Assembly: GCA_001972305.1 (NCBI GenBank)
Contig: BDDD01000172.1
Coordinates: 252,214-316,213, forward strand
DNA: 64,000 bases
Direction: 5' to 3'
Source: Cephalotus follicularis
Taxonomy: Eukaryota; Streptophyta; Magnoliopsida; Oxalidales; Cephalotaceae
The notes below the pieces were generated by a model. The model was not told the DNA's origin. It was given only the letters and a program-made list of their open reading frames with translations, and did not search any database. The translations under genes and the position numbers were made by a program. This document shows, in pieces, positions 47,716 to 59,149 of this stretch. The stretch's first letter is position 1. The number at the start of each line of letters is the position of its first letter.

Positions 47716-49086
47716 CTAAAGGAGAAGCACAGAACGCAATATCTCACCTGGTGGCATATCTACTGCTGTCATGTTTGTCCCTCTAAGAAGGGAGTATACG
47801 CTTGTTGTAGCCCCTGATCTGCTACCACCAGCTCTGGCTATACTGGTGTGGGGTGCTGTATAACTCGTTCTCTGCGTTCCTGATGGCTGAGATGATTGGG
47901 CCATACCACTAGCCGTGGTCTGCTTCTTCACTGGTGCTGCCACAGGCATCAATGCTTCGCTAAGAGATCTCTAAGGGCAATCTCTGTTCATGTGCCCTTC
48001 CTCGCCGGACCTGTAACATGCAGAACTTCCCTTCTAGCATTCTACTGAATTCAGCTTGCTACAAACTTCACACTGAGGCACCTTGTTGCTCTGATAAGAG
48101 CTCCCTTGAACACTGCTAGCAACTGGAGCCGTCTGTGTCTGCTGAGAACCTCCTCCTCTGACGTTGCCTGAGGACTGAGGTCCCCACTGTTTCTGAGCCT
48201 TGGAGGGGTTCTCTGCCTGCTCGAACTGAGATGAGGATCTCTTCCGCCCTTGCTCTTGACGAATCTGCTGGTCTGCAAGGCTCGACTCTACTCTCTTGGA
48301 AACTTCCACCAAGTCGCCAAACACCAACCACGGGGTGACAGACACCATATGTCTGATCTCGGGTCTAAGGCCGTCAAGAAACTTCTGACATCGCTCCTCT
48401 TGATCTGCTAACAGGGCTGGAGCAAAATGGGACAAGTCCATAAAACGATACTCGTACTGAGATACAGTCCCATTACCTTGCCGCAGGTACAAAAACTCCT
48501 TTCTCTTCTCTTTGACGAAAGTGGGTGGAAAGAAGTACTGTCTAAACTCCTTCTTGTACTTCTCCCACGTGATCTTTGCCAGGCTCTCGTGCTGAGCTAC
48601 AAGAGCATCCCACCATCTTCGTGCACCTCTTGCAAGAAAGAAAGACGCATTCCTTGCCCTCGTGTCCTCTGCTATCTCCAACTGAGCGAAGATCTCTTCT
48701 AGGTGGTTCAACCACGCATATGCATCCATGGGGTCTCCTGTTCCCTCAAAGGATGTTGCTCCCAACCGTTGCATGGGTTCCATAGGAAGAGGTTGAGGTC
48801 TGGCCAAACCCATAGTTTGAGCCCACATCGTCATCGCCTGCATCATCTCTGTAGGTCCACTAGTAGGTGCTGGAGGAGGTGTACGCGCAACTGACTGCGC
48901 TGCTCAGACTTGCTCCTCCAGTACCAGCTGCGCTCCCTGCTCTTCAACTTTCACATGCGCTTGTTCCTCTGGCGCTTCCATAGGAACCTCTTGCTCCACT
49001 GTCTGGTGAGGAATCGTTCTTCCTCTGCCTCTACCACGACCTCTGCCGCGATCTACACAACCTCCGCTATGTGTCCTAGGTGGCAT
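47716..49086 (-). pseudogene. gypsy gag of the LTR-B element
   Basis: One frame from MPPRTHSGGCVDRGRGRGRG (Gly/Arg-rich start, 49086) to 47716, with in-frame stops at about 48903, 48034 and 47971. The middle part, 48846-48034, is the gag capsid-like domain: LGATSFEGTGDPMDAYAWLN, FFLARGARRWWDALV, ITWEKYKKEFRQYFFP, SHFAPALLADQEERCQKFL. The zinc knuckle reads CYRSGEEGHMNRDC: the second Cys is Ser, so metal binding is lost. After the knuckle the frame runs to SLLRGTNMTAVD and stops before any protease motif. Closely related to the gag at 20965-22356. Confidence 0.9.
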
Positions 49087-49202
49087 CGCCTTCTACAGCA
49101 ACATGCTAACGTGTCATGAAAACGTCGCAACCTATATGCAATGAATGAATGCAACCCACCCCACCAACTAACAAAGAAAGCACAAAGAAAAGCAAACCTT
49201 CT

Positions 49203-49213
49203 CTCTGATACCA
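49203..49213 (-). other. primer-binding site of the LTR-B element
   Basis: TGGTATCAGAG on the minus strand, three bases from the 5' LTR. Confidence 0.9.
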
Positions 49214-49216
49214 GGC

Positions 49217-51373
49217 TGTCAGGACCCGTTCCTGCTAACTCTATGGGACACGTGCCCTGACCGGGGATGGCACTCCTCTTGCCAACAACCCTCTTAAACT
49301 GTAACTGCCCAAGGAGAAAGCCTGCGCTGGGCTGGGCGCGCAGCTAAAAAGGTAGCCGGGGCAAAGGATCCAACACCTCACCTGCTCATGCCCCGCGCAC
49401 AACTTAAAACCAAGGTTCCAAACGCACCGCATCACTTATGCACAAAGCTTTACTTAACCAAGTCTCCAAAACGCACTGCATCACTTAAGCCCCACGTGCT
49501 CCTCACATGGCCACTTAACATAACGCGCAAAGCATGCCCGGGGAGAGCACACACGTGCAACCCTCGAGCTCACACACAACCACCTGTGGTCCAACATGCC
49601 CGGGGACACTCCTTGTAGAACAACAAACAAAGCTTACTGTCTATACAAAAGGTATACTCTCAGCTACTCTACTACAAAAGAAGGGTAAAGAAACCCAAAG
49701 AATGCCCCATGCCATGCAATGCTAAACGCCCGAGCTGACGTTCCATGCTACTGAGCTCAAAAACTACCTCGCTAAGCTATCTACTGCTAGGCTGGAGGGA
49801 CTTTTCCGGTTGGCTGGTCTGCAAAACAGTCTGTGAGGGGATTAGTCCAACTGACTAAGTGAATGAGAACAAAACATCCTCTAGTACATTCTTATAAATG
49901 AATGTGCTGAAAGAAAGCTTACCATGAGCATGAAAAACTATCCCAATTGGGGAAAAGACTGTAACAAAACATATGTCATGGCATACAATAAAGAAACACT
50001 CAAAGTACTTGAAAAAAACTTACTTTTTCTCTACTTAGCTGATTCTTGAACATTCATAAAAGCTGAAATAAACTTAAGAGTACAACTGATTAAAAGAAAG
50101 ATATCTGATAAAGAACTGGGGTCCTTCCCGGCTAAACACCCGAGGAGAACAACTAATCTAGGAACTGGCTTTTATTTGCTATGCTGATCTAGGTCAAAGC
50201 CTGCTGGTTACATAATATAGTTGCTAACTTGTAGTGGCACTGAACTGATCTAGGCCACAGCCTACTTGGCAGTAACTGCCGAGAACCCATGGTTCCCTTC
50301 TGTGCTTGCTCTTTCTTTGCTTTTCTTACTTATCTGAGCTTATGGAATAACTACCGAGGACAAAGTCCTCCTCTAGAAGACTTACTAAAAGGATCTAATC
50401 TCTATTTTAGCAACTTAGGTCTGCTGTACTCAAACCCTAAACACCATCATAGACAATAGCATAAAGGAGATCCAGCTAGGACCTGTGGACAGTCTCGCTC
50501 GTCTTCCTATCATAGACAATAGTAGACCGAGGAGGTTGGAGATATGTACATAGTGCTCGGCTGCACTCATACCCTAAACACCATCATAGACAATAGTGTA
50601 AAGGAGATCCAGGTATGGAACCCGGGGCCAGACTCACTCAACTTCCCATCATAGACAATAGTAGGCTGAGCAGTGGGGTTGAGCACGTACGCATTACCTG
50701 GAAAGTGACTAATTCACTTGAAGAACTTGAGCTCTAGTGCTCGAAAAACTCTCTTTCTCTCTCTTCTAGCAAAGGAAACATACAAAGACGCTAGGGAACA
50801 AATTCCCATTAGAAATCTCTCACTGTACTGGGGATTAGAAACTAAAAGAGTTATCAAGAACATCGTGAAGCAACTAGAAACATAAAAAGGATGTCCCACT
50901 CACAGTTCTTGCTACTTCCTTGGACTCTAAGGTATCTTCTTTTCTGCTACGCTTTTCCTCTGGCTTTACTGCTTCTTTCCTCGTCCGCTTGTTCTTCTTG
51001 CTGGGGTAGGACGCTTCGAGCTCCCTTTGGTCTAGACGTTAAGAATGGAAAGAAGAAGAATAAAACTAGAACTCTCTCTCTCTAAAACTCTCTAACCTGC
51101 TGAAGCTAGAAGAAAGGATGGCTATAACTCAAAAAGTCTCCACACTAATCCCACCTTAGGCCGTCTTTTGTCTTGGAAGTTGGAATCTTCTTCAAGAAGC
51201 TTTGCACTCAAGTCCTCCAACTATTACTAATCATGCTTTACACATGAGCTTATAACAACATCAACACTTAACTTTCCTCTCTTACTCAAATAAGTCCAAA
51301 GCCCATAAAAACAAAGATTATACACCATAAAAAGTTTTTCTCTTGAGCTCCAAAACAGCTACGGGGAGTTACA
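49217..51373 (-). repeat. LTR-B copy 3, 5' LTR with internal deletion
   Basis: 2157 bp. About 630 bp is missing relative to the full copy; the junction at 49615/49616 joins CTCCTTGT to AGAACAACAAAC, the same right-hand breakpoint as in copy 2. Ends GGGGAGTTACA. Confidence 0.9.
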
Positions 51374-51378
51374 GTGTG

Positions 51379-51864
51379 GCTCATCCCAATCAACCAAAAG
51401 GAAAAGAATAATTATTCGTAATTAACTGTATGTCATATAGTGCCCTGTCACACCAAAGGGTTGGATCTCGTGCCAAGGAGGTTATGAGAATGAGATCCTT
51501 ACTCCCTGTTACAAATGTTCCAAGTCATAGGTTCACTTTCTTAGGGCCATTGATGAACCATGAATACTTGTCACGTTATTCTTGCTCCCGGGTTAGCAGT
51601 GGAGGATGGTTATCTCGTAGCCATTTGGGTTTATCCCTAAAGCTAAATGTGAGGTGTATGCTAGAGAGCGTGATACTGAACTGACCCACCAATATGAAAC
51701 CTATTTGGATAGTCAATACCTAATGTCAATAGGATTCCTATAGTTTCGGTAGTGTATAGTCTATGGTGACTAGTAGGTCTATAGCCTGCGTTATCTCCTT
51801 TGACCTGAGCAGCTCGCATGCATTGTGTGGTGACTGCTTAACTTTGATTTCTGCCTTCCCCAGC
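51379..51864 (-). repeat. inverted HX, part 1
   Basis: From about 51415 this is the reverse complement of 38027-38480 (for example CAAGTCATAGGTTCACTTTC, CATTTGGGTTTA, TAGTGTATAGTCTATGG). Interrupted at 51864 by a solo LTR and resumed at 54469. Confidence 0.85.
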
Positions 51865-54468
51865 TGCATTATCCCATTTCTATGCTTGTGTGTTTATCGT
51901 TATATGTTGTGTTTATGTCTTCTATTTATTGCCATGGTTTTTGGACCGTTTGATTTTATGCTGAAAATCCTTTGTTATTGTTTTCTGGGCGATAAGAGTC
52001 GACGCCTTCATCAGAAACGTCGATGCTTTGGCATTGTGGAACACATCAATGCCCTTAGCCTTGACATCGACACTTTTGTTTTTTTTAAAGGTGTAAGCGT
52101 CGATGCCTTACCTTTAACGTCAACGCTTATGTCGAGTTTCCTTATCTGTTTGGACCGTGGCTCACTTATGGAAAGAGGATTTAAGCCATAATGCGCCATC
52201 CGGGTTTTCCTTACTTGTTTGAACGCGTTTTCTACATATGGAAAGAGTTTTTACTTCATTCATTCTACCATTAAAACACACTATTTGTCACATTTCATCT
52301 TTAAAAATTGCACCATCTGCATGTTTTACAAAAAATGGAAACTCCATCTCTTGCAAACGTTTCTGCACTGTGTTTCCATCATCTTCAGGTATGATGTAAT
52401 ACAAGTTTTGTTTTCATCTTTTATAATGCTATTACTATCAGATATATGTTTATCTTGTTCAAAACTTACTGCTAATCCATGGAAGTTGTTGTATAGTGTG
52501 TAAACCAGAAAATAATTTTTAAACAATGGTTATTGCATACATGTAACCTGTAACTTGTATATTTATGCATCGAAATATTATACTGATATTTTCTGTCATA
52601 AGATCCATGTTGTATAATCTACATACCACTGTTTTATGAATTATGCAAGGAAAACTAGATTATAGTTCAGGATTCATGCAAACTGCTATGTATCAGGAAA
52701 ATATGTTCTCTAAAAGTTGTTAATACATGTTGTATATGATCATGCATTGATATACTAACTTATAAGCCATACTTCATAGCCTGCATATTGTTGTTTATGA
52801 CTCATGTTTAAGAAATTGGGGTTTTGTTCATGATTTTCAAACTAATTTCTGCAACTGGTTTCATGTTTTTGACGTAAAGTGTCGACGCCTATCGTAAGCG
52901 TCGATGCCTGTGTATGTAAAGTCTGTTTTAAACGCCATGCATGTGTCTATGCGTCGACTGTTTTGTTTATCTGTCGACGCTTATGGCTTAAACGTCGACG
53001 CTTTTAGTTAAACGTCGACGCTTCTGTCGTGTTTTGCTGTTTTGTTCTTCAACACTTTGTTTAGTCTTTTGGTCATTGCTGTGTCAAAACCATCGACGCC
53101 TATGTTAAGCGCCAACGCTTTGGACATGCACGTCGACGCTTTTGGTGCATAACGTCGACGCTTTCTCTGGCAGTTTTTGATAATTGCAATTTATATGTTA
53201 TGTGATGTTTGGGCTGAAATGTCTAGGTCTTGATATCATCTTTGGTGGAGATTAGGATACTCCTAGTGTGCTTTTGTTATGTATTCGGATTTGTTTAGAT
53301 TATTCGAACGGCTAAGGTACGAATATTTCTCGTTTCTTGGCTGTTCTCTGATTTTATTGAATGGATTTCAATATTACTTTTATGTACGGATTTTCGTTAT
53401 CAGATACTGACTTTGATTTTATAAAGTATGTTTTATTACTAAAGTTAATATTACTGATTTTATAATATGGGCATGATTTTCACTATCGAAAATGTGTTAA
53501 ATGGACATGGCTTTCACCATCGAAAGTATGTTATCTTTCATATACATATATGATTATGATTTCAGATATGTTCAGAAAATGTTTATAAAATTTGTTTATA
53601 AATTGTTTTAGAATAAAACAATGTTTTTAGCATAATAACATACAGAGAAAAACTTACCTATGAGGTATCATAGGCATGTTCTTTGGCACGGAGGAAATGA
53701 CACCTACCGTGGCGGTGTGAATATATCTTGAGGGTAGGGTATGGATCCTTTTAAGGCATATGAGCCGACTCTAGTTATTGTCAGATTCATATTCATATTT
53801 TGGATTGATTGTGTAGTGTCGTACACGTCTTTCCGTCAGAGCATATGGGCCTCGTGAACCCCTTGCATATTTATATGTATACACATCAGATTCTCTATTA
53901 TGGAATTATGAAATCAGATGAAGATTTGGATTATGATTTATGATACTATGCTTTTCAGAAAGTTACGAAGATTTTTATAATTGTTTTATTTAAATATTCT
54001 GCTTTACATTATAAAGAATATTTAATCATGTTATTTGTTGATCTCAAAGTTCAGATATTTTTTTATCTTTTAAATGTCCGTTTACTGTTTTACTTTCCTT
54101 ATCCGTATTGAAGTTTGCTCACCCGCGTTTTCTTTCCATGCGGCAGCTTTTCAAGAGCATCATGGGAATGTGTGTGAGAGATGTCACCCTTGTTGGAGGA
54201 TCACTTTGGAGTTTGATCCGGTTATGTTTTCCTTAGTAATGTGGTCGTTCTTGAACCAGTCCTTTGAACAATGTTATGTTTTTCAGATTATGGTTCTGAT
54301 TTTAGATTATGTTAAAGTTTTTAAATTATGTTTTAGTTTATGATATGTTTTGGATTATGTCTTAGACCACCACGTATTTTGAATAAAGATAAGATTATGC
54401 TTTGAGTTCATGTTTAGATGAGTTCTGTAGTATGACCTGTAAGGGCTCCCACCTTCGGGGGAGTTACA
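51865..54468 (-). repeat. solo LTR with target duplication CCAGC
   Basis: 2604 bp from TGCATTATCCC to GGGGGAGTTACA, so on its own strand TGTAACTCCCCC...GGGATAATGCA. Flanked by CCAGC at 51860-51864 and 54469-54473. The related HX sequence at 38030 has this site once and uninterrupted (GAGCTGGGGAAAG). TCGA motifs lie at 51995-52135 and 52870-53165, including 52974/52995/53015 and 53133/53155. No coding sequence is supported. Confidence 0.9.
52870..53165 (-). repeat. TCGA motif group in the solo LTR
   Basis: About nine TCGACG or TCGATG cores, most spaced 19-22 bp; here the usual continuation is GCTT rather than GTCTT. Confidence 0.8.
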
Positions 54469-55130
54469 CCAGCACTAGCCACATGCTGGTAAAAGGGTTG
54501 TCTTTGGGTCTTGTGGGAGTTGCATTGAGATGTATGGGTGACTGCGCAATAGGGGATCGTCACACCCAGGCTGAGGGTGACCGACTCTATTTATCTATGT
54601 ATGTTGTACACTTAAAAGTCCTAATCAGGCATAGGTGGACTGGGAATGAGAGGTTCTTGTGGGAGGTCTACCGATAGTCTCAGTGCGATCATAGATTCAT
54701 AGTTATCGCAACAACACTGGGGGTGACATTCATCCAAACCATAGGCTGTGATCGGATCAAGTATGACGAGGGAAACATGACACATATGCCGAGAACTAGA
54801 TAAAGTGACTGGCTATTCAGACCATGATAGATAGACGTGGTAATACACAGATCCGGGGGGTGACTGGCGCTCACACCGGGGCTGTTTTGATAGTCGGTGA
54901 CTATTAGAATGGTCGTACCAGAAATCGGGATGTTTTGGGAATTTATCTTCATATCGGAGATCGACAGGTTTTCGGGTCCTGCCTGACTTTGAATAGGTTG
55001 ATATGTGGTGGGACACATGTCATTAAGTGAAAGGACAACATCAGGGAAGATGTTGCTTTGCTAGTGAGTATTTCATTTGCTGGATTTAGATCCATGCAAT
55101 GCCACGATGAAATATTCCATGCAGAGGGTT
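54469..55130 (-). repeat. inverted HX, part 2
   Basis: Reverse complement of 42074-42179 (at 54474-54570) and of 28680-29276 (at 54600-55130). At 54480 it shows the uninterrupted form of the LTR-A target: CAGCATGTGGCTAGTGCTGG read on the minus strand. Confidence 0.8.
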
Positions 55131-55159
55131 TTGAAAATTGAAGAGATTGTCTCATCTTT

Positions 55160-55560
55160 GTCTTAGGCATCGACGCCATGAAGAGCATGCTTCGATGCCA
55201 TGCCTAGTTAAGTCGCTAGGCATTAACGTCACGAAGAGCATGCGTCGACTCCATAACTAGATTGAGTCCCTGGACGTTAACGCTATGGAGAGCATGCATT
55301 GACGCTTCAAAAACCAGTGACTTAAACATCGATGCCATGAAAAGCATGCGTTGACTCCATAACTAGATTGAGTCCCTGGACGTTAACGCTATGGAGAGCA
55401 TGCGTTGACGCTTTGAAAACTAGTGACTTACGCGTTGACGCTATGAGGTTTATGCTTCGACGTTAAAATGAGAAGAGACTACGTGCCCGTTTCATCTTAT
55501 CGTTGGCGTTGAAGCCCGGATAGGATGAGACGCATGGCGTTGACACCATGACAGGCTGAT
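55160..55560. repeat. TCGA-type motif block with a 106-bp tandem repeat
   Basis: GCATGCGTYGACTCC occurs at 55238 and 55344 as the start of a 106-bp unit. The block has many RTYGACGCY and GTTGACGCT motifs next to AGCATGCG. No gene is seen. Confidence 0.8.
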
Positions 55561-55664
55561 ACACGGTATCTCACCAAACTTAAGAGAAGTTGGTGACTTT
55601 TGGGAAGTGTGTTCAAGAACCTAGAGAGTTGACTTGGACACTTTATGAGAGAGAAGTCAAAAAC

Positions 55665-55672
55665 TATAAATA
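55665..55672 (+). promoter_or_regulatory. possible TATA box
   Basis: TATAAATA followed by a CT-rich stretch (55708-55745). A promoter of an old LTR or of a lost gene; no convincing coding region follows. The frame at 55696-55914 has a hydrophobic start but nothing else to support it. Confidence 0.35.
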
Positions 55673-55977
55673 GCTAAAGGACAATAGGTCAAAGCTTGCT
55701 GAACACACTAGACCCTTTCTCTCTCTCTCCCTCTTCCCTGATGCCGTCTCTCTTCTTTCTACTGCTAGTGTACACGTCGATGTCATTCGCCTACGCGACG
55801 ACGCCAAAATCTCCTGGTTCGATTTGCAGCCATTTTCAACCCTTCTTTCACCCCTCAAAGTTCATTATATGTGGAGATAACTTGTACACTGCACCTTATC
55901 TTTACCTAGAGTGATTTAGTGTAGGATAAACACTTGGCTTTCATCCTTGATCTTCCTTATCCGTGGCGTAAGGAGGA

Positions 55978-56794
55978 GCCTTGGAGGGGTTAAACCGACT
56001 CCAGTGCATAAATGGACATAGGGTGTAAGAGTGTAGAATAAAATTTTTAACAAACAATCATGCAGCGGAAGAACACACAATATAACAAAACAAGTCCATA
56101 AAAGGCACGTCCACGGATCCCATGGATCACCACAACATCAATAGAATTGAATTGGTATCACCATTACATCCAATGGTGACACACAAACATGGCAAGAAGA
56201 AGAGGGGGCCAAAGGTTATACCAGTGGGTGAAGGCTTCTTCTTTCTTTGCCGCTACAAGCTTGAGTAGATTCCCTTTAATCTTCTCCAAGCCTCAGGAAC
56301 AGCAAGCACTCCTTCCAGCAAACACCAAGAGCTAGAACTCACTCACTCTCTCACTTAGCTTAGAAAAGGAGTATTGATTATGACCAATGAAGTCAGTAAT
56401 CAATCCACCCTAGATAAGCCTTGCTTGGTGTATATCAATTAAAGGAACACACAGTTGCAAAGAAGATTTTGAGGTCCAATTTCCCAGCAAAAGTATCACC
56501 CTCCTCGTTTTTTTTCCTTTCATTTCTGCAGAAATGTTTTATACCAGCCTCTGATTCTCTCTCCCGGCCTCCCATTTACTTAGAATCATGGCCTTCACTC
56601 CCTTGGAGTCCGAAGCCATGATTCCCACGTTTCTAAAACGTGCAAGAACGGGAGCTGGATGCTGGAAACGAGGGAGAGATCGTGCCCACGATTTGAGCTC
56701 GTGCACTGGTTGCACGTTCTGCTCAAAGACGTCGACGCCTTCCAAAAGACGTCGACTCCTATGCATCGTGGCACAAAAGCACATCGATGCTTTC
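55978..56794 (-). repeat. 3' LTR of copia-2, truncated
   Basis: Nearly identical to 59150-59966. Joins gag at about 56794 in the middle of a TCGATGCTTTC motif. TCGA pair at 56732/56752, 20 bp. Confidence 0.85.
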
Positions 56795-57263
56795 CTACAT
56801 ATAGATCATGGTCCATGACAAACCCTAATTGAGCCAGCTGCTCAATCATGTCTATCATCTTCAATCCATGCTCATGGACTGAAGCTCCCTCTTGCATCTG
56901 AGCCTTAAAGAGTTTGCGAGATAGATTGAACCTTTGAGTCCTACACTCGGCTCCATAAATCTCTTGGAGATGGAGTAGTATAGCAGATAAGGTCTCAATC
57001 TTTTCATTTTGACGCTGAAGCTCAGGTGTCATCCCAAGAAGGGCAAGACATCTAGCATGCTCGTCATCCTCTAGCCATTTGGCTAGTCGCTCGCTCTCTT
57101 CGGGTGTCGGATCTTCACCCAGTGAAGGAGGCCCCCCAGTCATCACATAGGCCATTTTATTGGCCGTAAGGACGATCTTGAAGTTGCGGTGCCAATCGTT
57201 GAATTTGGGCCCCTCAAGTTTGTTTGCCTCAAGTATACGGGACATTGCATTTGATAAAGCCAT
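56795..57263 (-). pseudogene. Ty1/copia gag, N-terminal part
   Basis: About 156 codons from MALSNAMSRILEANKLEG, with GPKFNDWHRNFKIVL, WLEDDEHARCLALLGMTPEL, LHLQEIYGAECRTQRFNLS and MIDMIEQLAQLGFVMD, the conserved start of the copia gag family common in plants (UBN2-type). It is open, but at DLYV it runs into LTR sequence and continues for about 65 meaningless codons to 56595. The rest of gag and the zinc knuckle are missing. It might still be translated as a chimera; that is inference. Confidence 0.9.
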
Positions 57264-59136
57264 TCTAGCAACCTAGATAAGGAAATATAAGCATAAGTTA
57301 GCATTTATTCCAATTTTAATATATGACAACCATAACACTTGGTCTTTAGTGCTTATGGTCCCTTCCACTATTCTAATCGTATCCCATACCCCCATATGGA
57401 ATTCGAGAAGTCAAACTTCCTAGTGGGGATTGGAATCCATCGCAATTATATTATAGCCTCAGCTAGGGCATGACAAACTATAATACATCCAATGGGTAGG
57501 CTTTCTTGCCAATTTGTATCCAATACAAGATCCAATCATAGTATTTGGCCTTAGATTCAATATGGCCTCAGCTAGGTCATGAAAACCATCAGAATCTTGA
57601 TAAGTCCATTACCCACAATTTTCATTGGAATGCACTACTTTTAACACCCACACGTAGGCGTGTCCAAGTGCTAAAACATAGCCACCCTTTGCGGTATCCA
57701 ACACCGACGTTGACATAATATCCCCAAGTCATCAGCCTCAGCTAGGGCATGACATACCAACAACCCAGGAACACTACTCAACGAAAATTGTGGAAGGCCA
57801 CGGGGAACCACTCCATGGGTTCCTACGTTAAGACTTATTATTGAATTTGAGGGAATTTGCGGTCTCTTGTTTTAATTTCCAAGCCATTAATTAATTCATT
57901 GGTTATATTAGCCAATTCCAATTAATTACGGCTGATCATGCAAGACGTGTATCTTATGCACCTTGGACATATTTCTAAAATATGTCAACGGATCTTGGCC
58001 AGGACATTATAATGCAATGACTTGAGCCCAAAGTCATTACAAGGTCTTCCTAGGTGTAAGGATATAAATCTATTTATTACATCATCAACCATGCATACAT
58101 GGCCTTCAAAAGTCTTGTACTTCATTTCTCCTTCTTTCCTCCATCTCTCCTTGCAAAGTCTTCTATTACAAAAAGGAACAATACATTTTCGAAAAGAAAA
58201 TTTACATTTAAAAATACAAGGAGAAATTATAAAAGTAAGGAAAAATAAATGGTGCACGCAGGCACCTTATTACAGACCTTTAAAAAATAATAAATAAATT
58301 AAAATCCATCCACACTTAGAAAACATTAAACTAGGTCAACGTCCTTTTCGGGCCATCCATTGTGTATAAGATCTATATTATATCCAATATAATAAAACCA
58401 TAAATAAAACTAATGCCATTTATGATAACTAATTACACAATTTAATTCAATGATTGTTAATTGATCAAACTACCACTAAATCAAGCAATGATTTTAATCT
58501 TCCAAGTGCCAGAATGTATAAAATCCAATTTTATCAAAAATCATTTTTTTTTAAAAGACGTCGATGCCTTTCCAAAAGCATCGACGTGTTTTCTGGAAAA
58601 CTTTGAACAAGGCGTCGATGCCAAAAACAGAGCATCAACGCATTTTACAAGAACATTTGAAAAAGGCGTCGACGTCCAAAAAATAACATCGACGCGTTTC
58701 ACAAAGTATGATCCAGACATCGACATCTATAACGAGCGTCGACGTCTTTGCTGGGAATTTGACATGACATCGATGTCTTACCAAAAACATCGACGTCTAA
58801 CCTGGAAATTGCACATGACATCGACGTCTACCATAAGACGTCGACGTCTTTAGCCCCCTAGGCTTTTCTGCATTTCGAAAAATGCTGAAATCAATGGTTT
58901 AGACTATAGAATACCATTCTGGCATTCCATAAATGCACCATGCATGTTCCAAACTTAATTCTAAACACATTTAAGCAACATTCCCAGTACAAAAACACAT
59001 TGAAATCCAATTTCATGTCATTTTCATTAAGGCACTTAGAAAATTTTAGTTTGATCACAAAAACACATCCAATGATTAAACCATTAATCAGAACATCATC
59101 TATGGCATACATATTCAATTAAGGATGCTGTGGGAT
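57264..59136 (-). other. copia-2 leader, non-coding
   Basis: An unusually long 1.9-kb region between primer site and gag. It carries three copies of GCCTCAGCTAGGGCATGAC (57456, 57565, 57735) and a series of TCGA pairs at 58555-58850. Frames such as 57985-58257 and 58022-58297 have no domains. Confidence 0.75.
58555..58850 (-). repeat. TCGA pair array in the copia-2 leader
   Basis: Pairs start at 58561/58581, 58615/58635, 58669/58689, 58770/58790 and 58821/58841, each exactly 20 bp apart, plus one at 19 bp near 58717/58736. Pair starts recur about every 50 bp. Confidence 0.9.
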
Positions 59137-59148
59137 GCTCTGATACCA
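59137..59148 (-). other. primer-binding site of copia-2
   Basis: TGGTATCAGAGC on the minus strand, one base from the LTR end. Confidence 0.95.
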
Positions 59149-59149
59149 C

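Larger units (their letters stand above)
45735..51373 (-). mobile_element. gag-only Ty3/gypsy element (LTR-B element)
   Basis: A minus-strand element of 5639 bp with target duplication GTGTG (45730-45734 and 51374-51378). Right LTR 49217-51373 is the 5' LTR, followed by a primer site, a gag pseudogene, and left LTR 45735-47587. The internal region is only 1.6 kb and has no pol. The 47588-47715 segment has the polypurine tract and GGACGAAATTTCTTAAGGTG seen in gypsy elements. Confidence 0.95.

Noticed and set aside
55696-55914. Frame with signal-peptide-like start after a TATA box
   Set aside because: No family recognised, and it ends near the copia-2 boundary; the hydrophobic start comes from a CT-rich tract.
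58461-58853. Reading frames with repeated peptides such as KDVDAFPKAST and RRRL across TCGA arrays (also 17714-17938, 26488-26913, 29990-30247)
   Set aside because: The repeats in the protein only mirror the DNA motif; frames are open on both strands and there is no start or domain.
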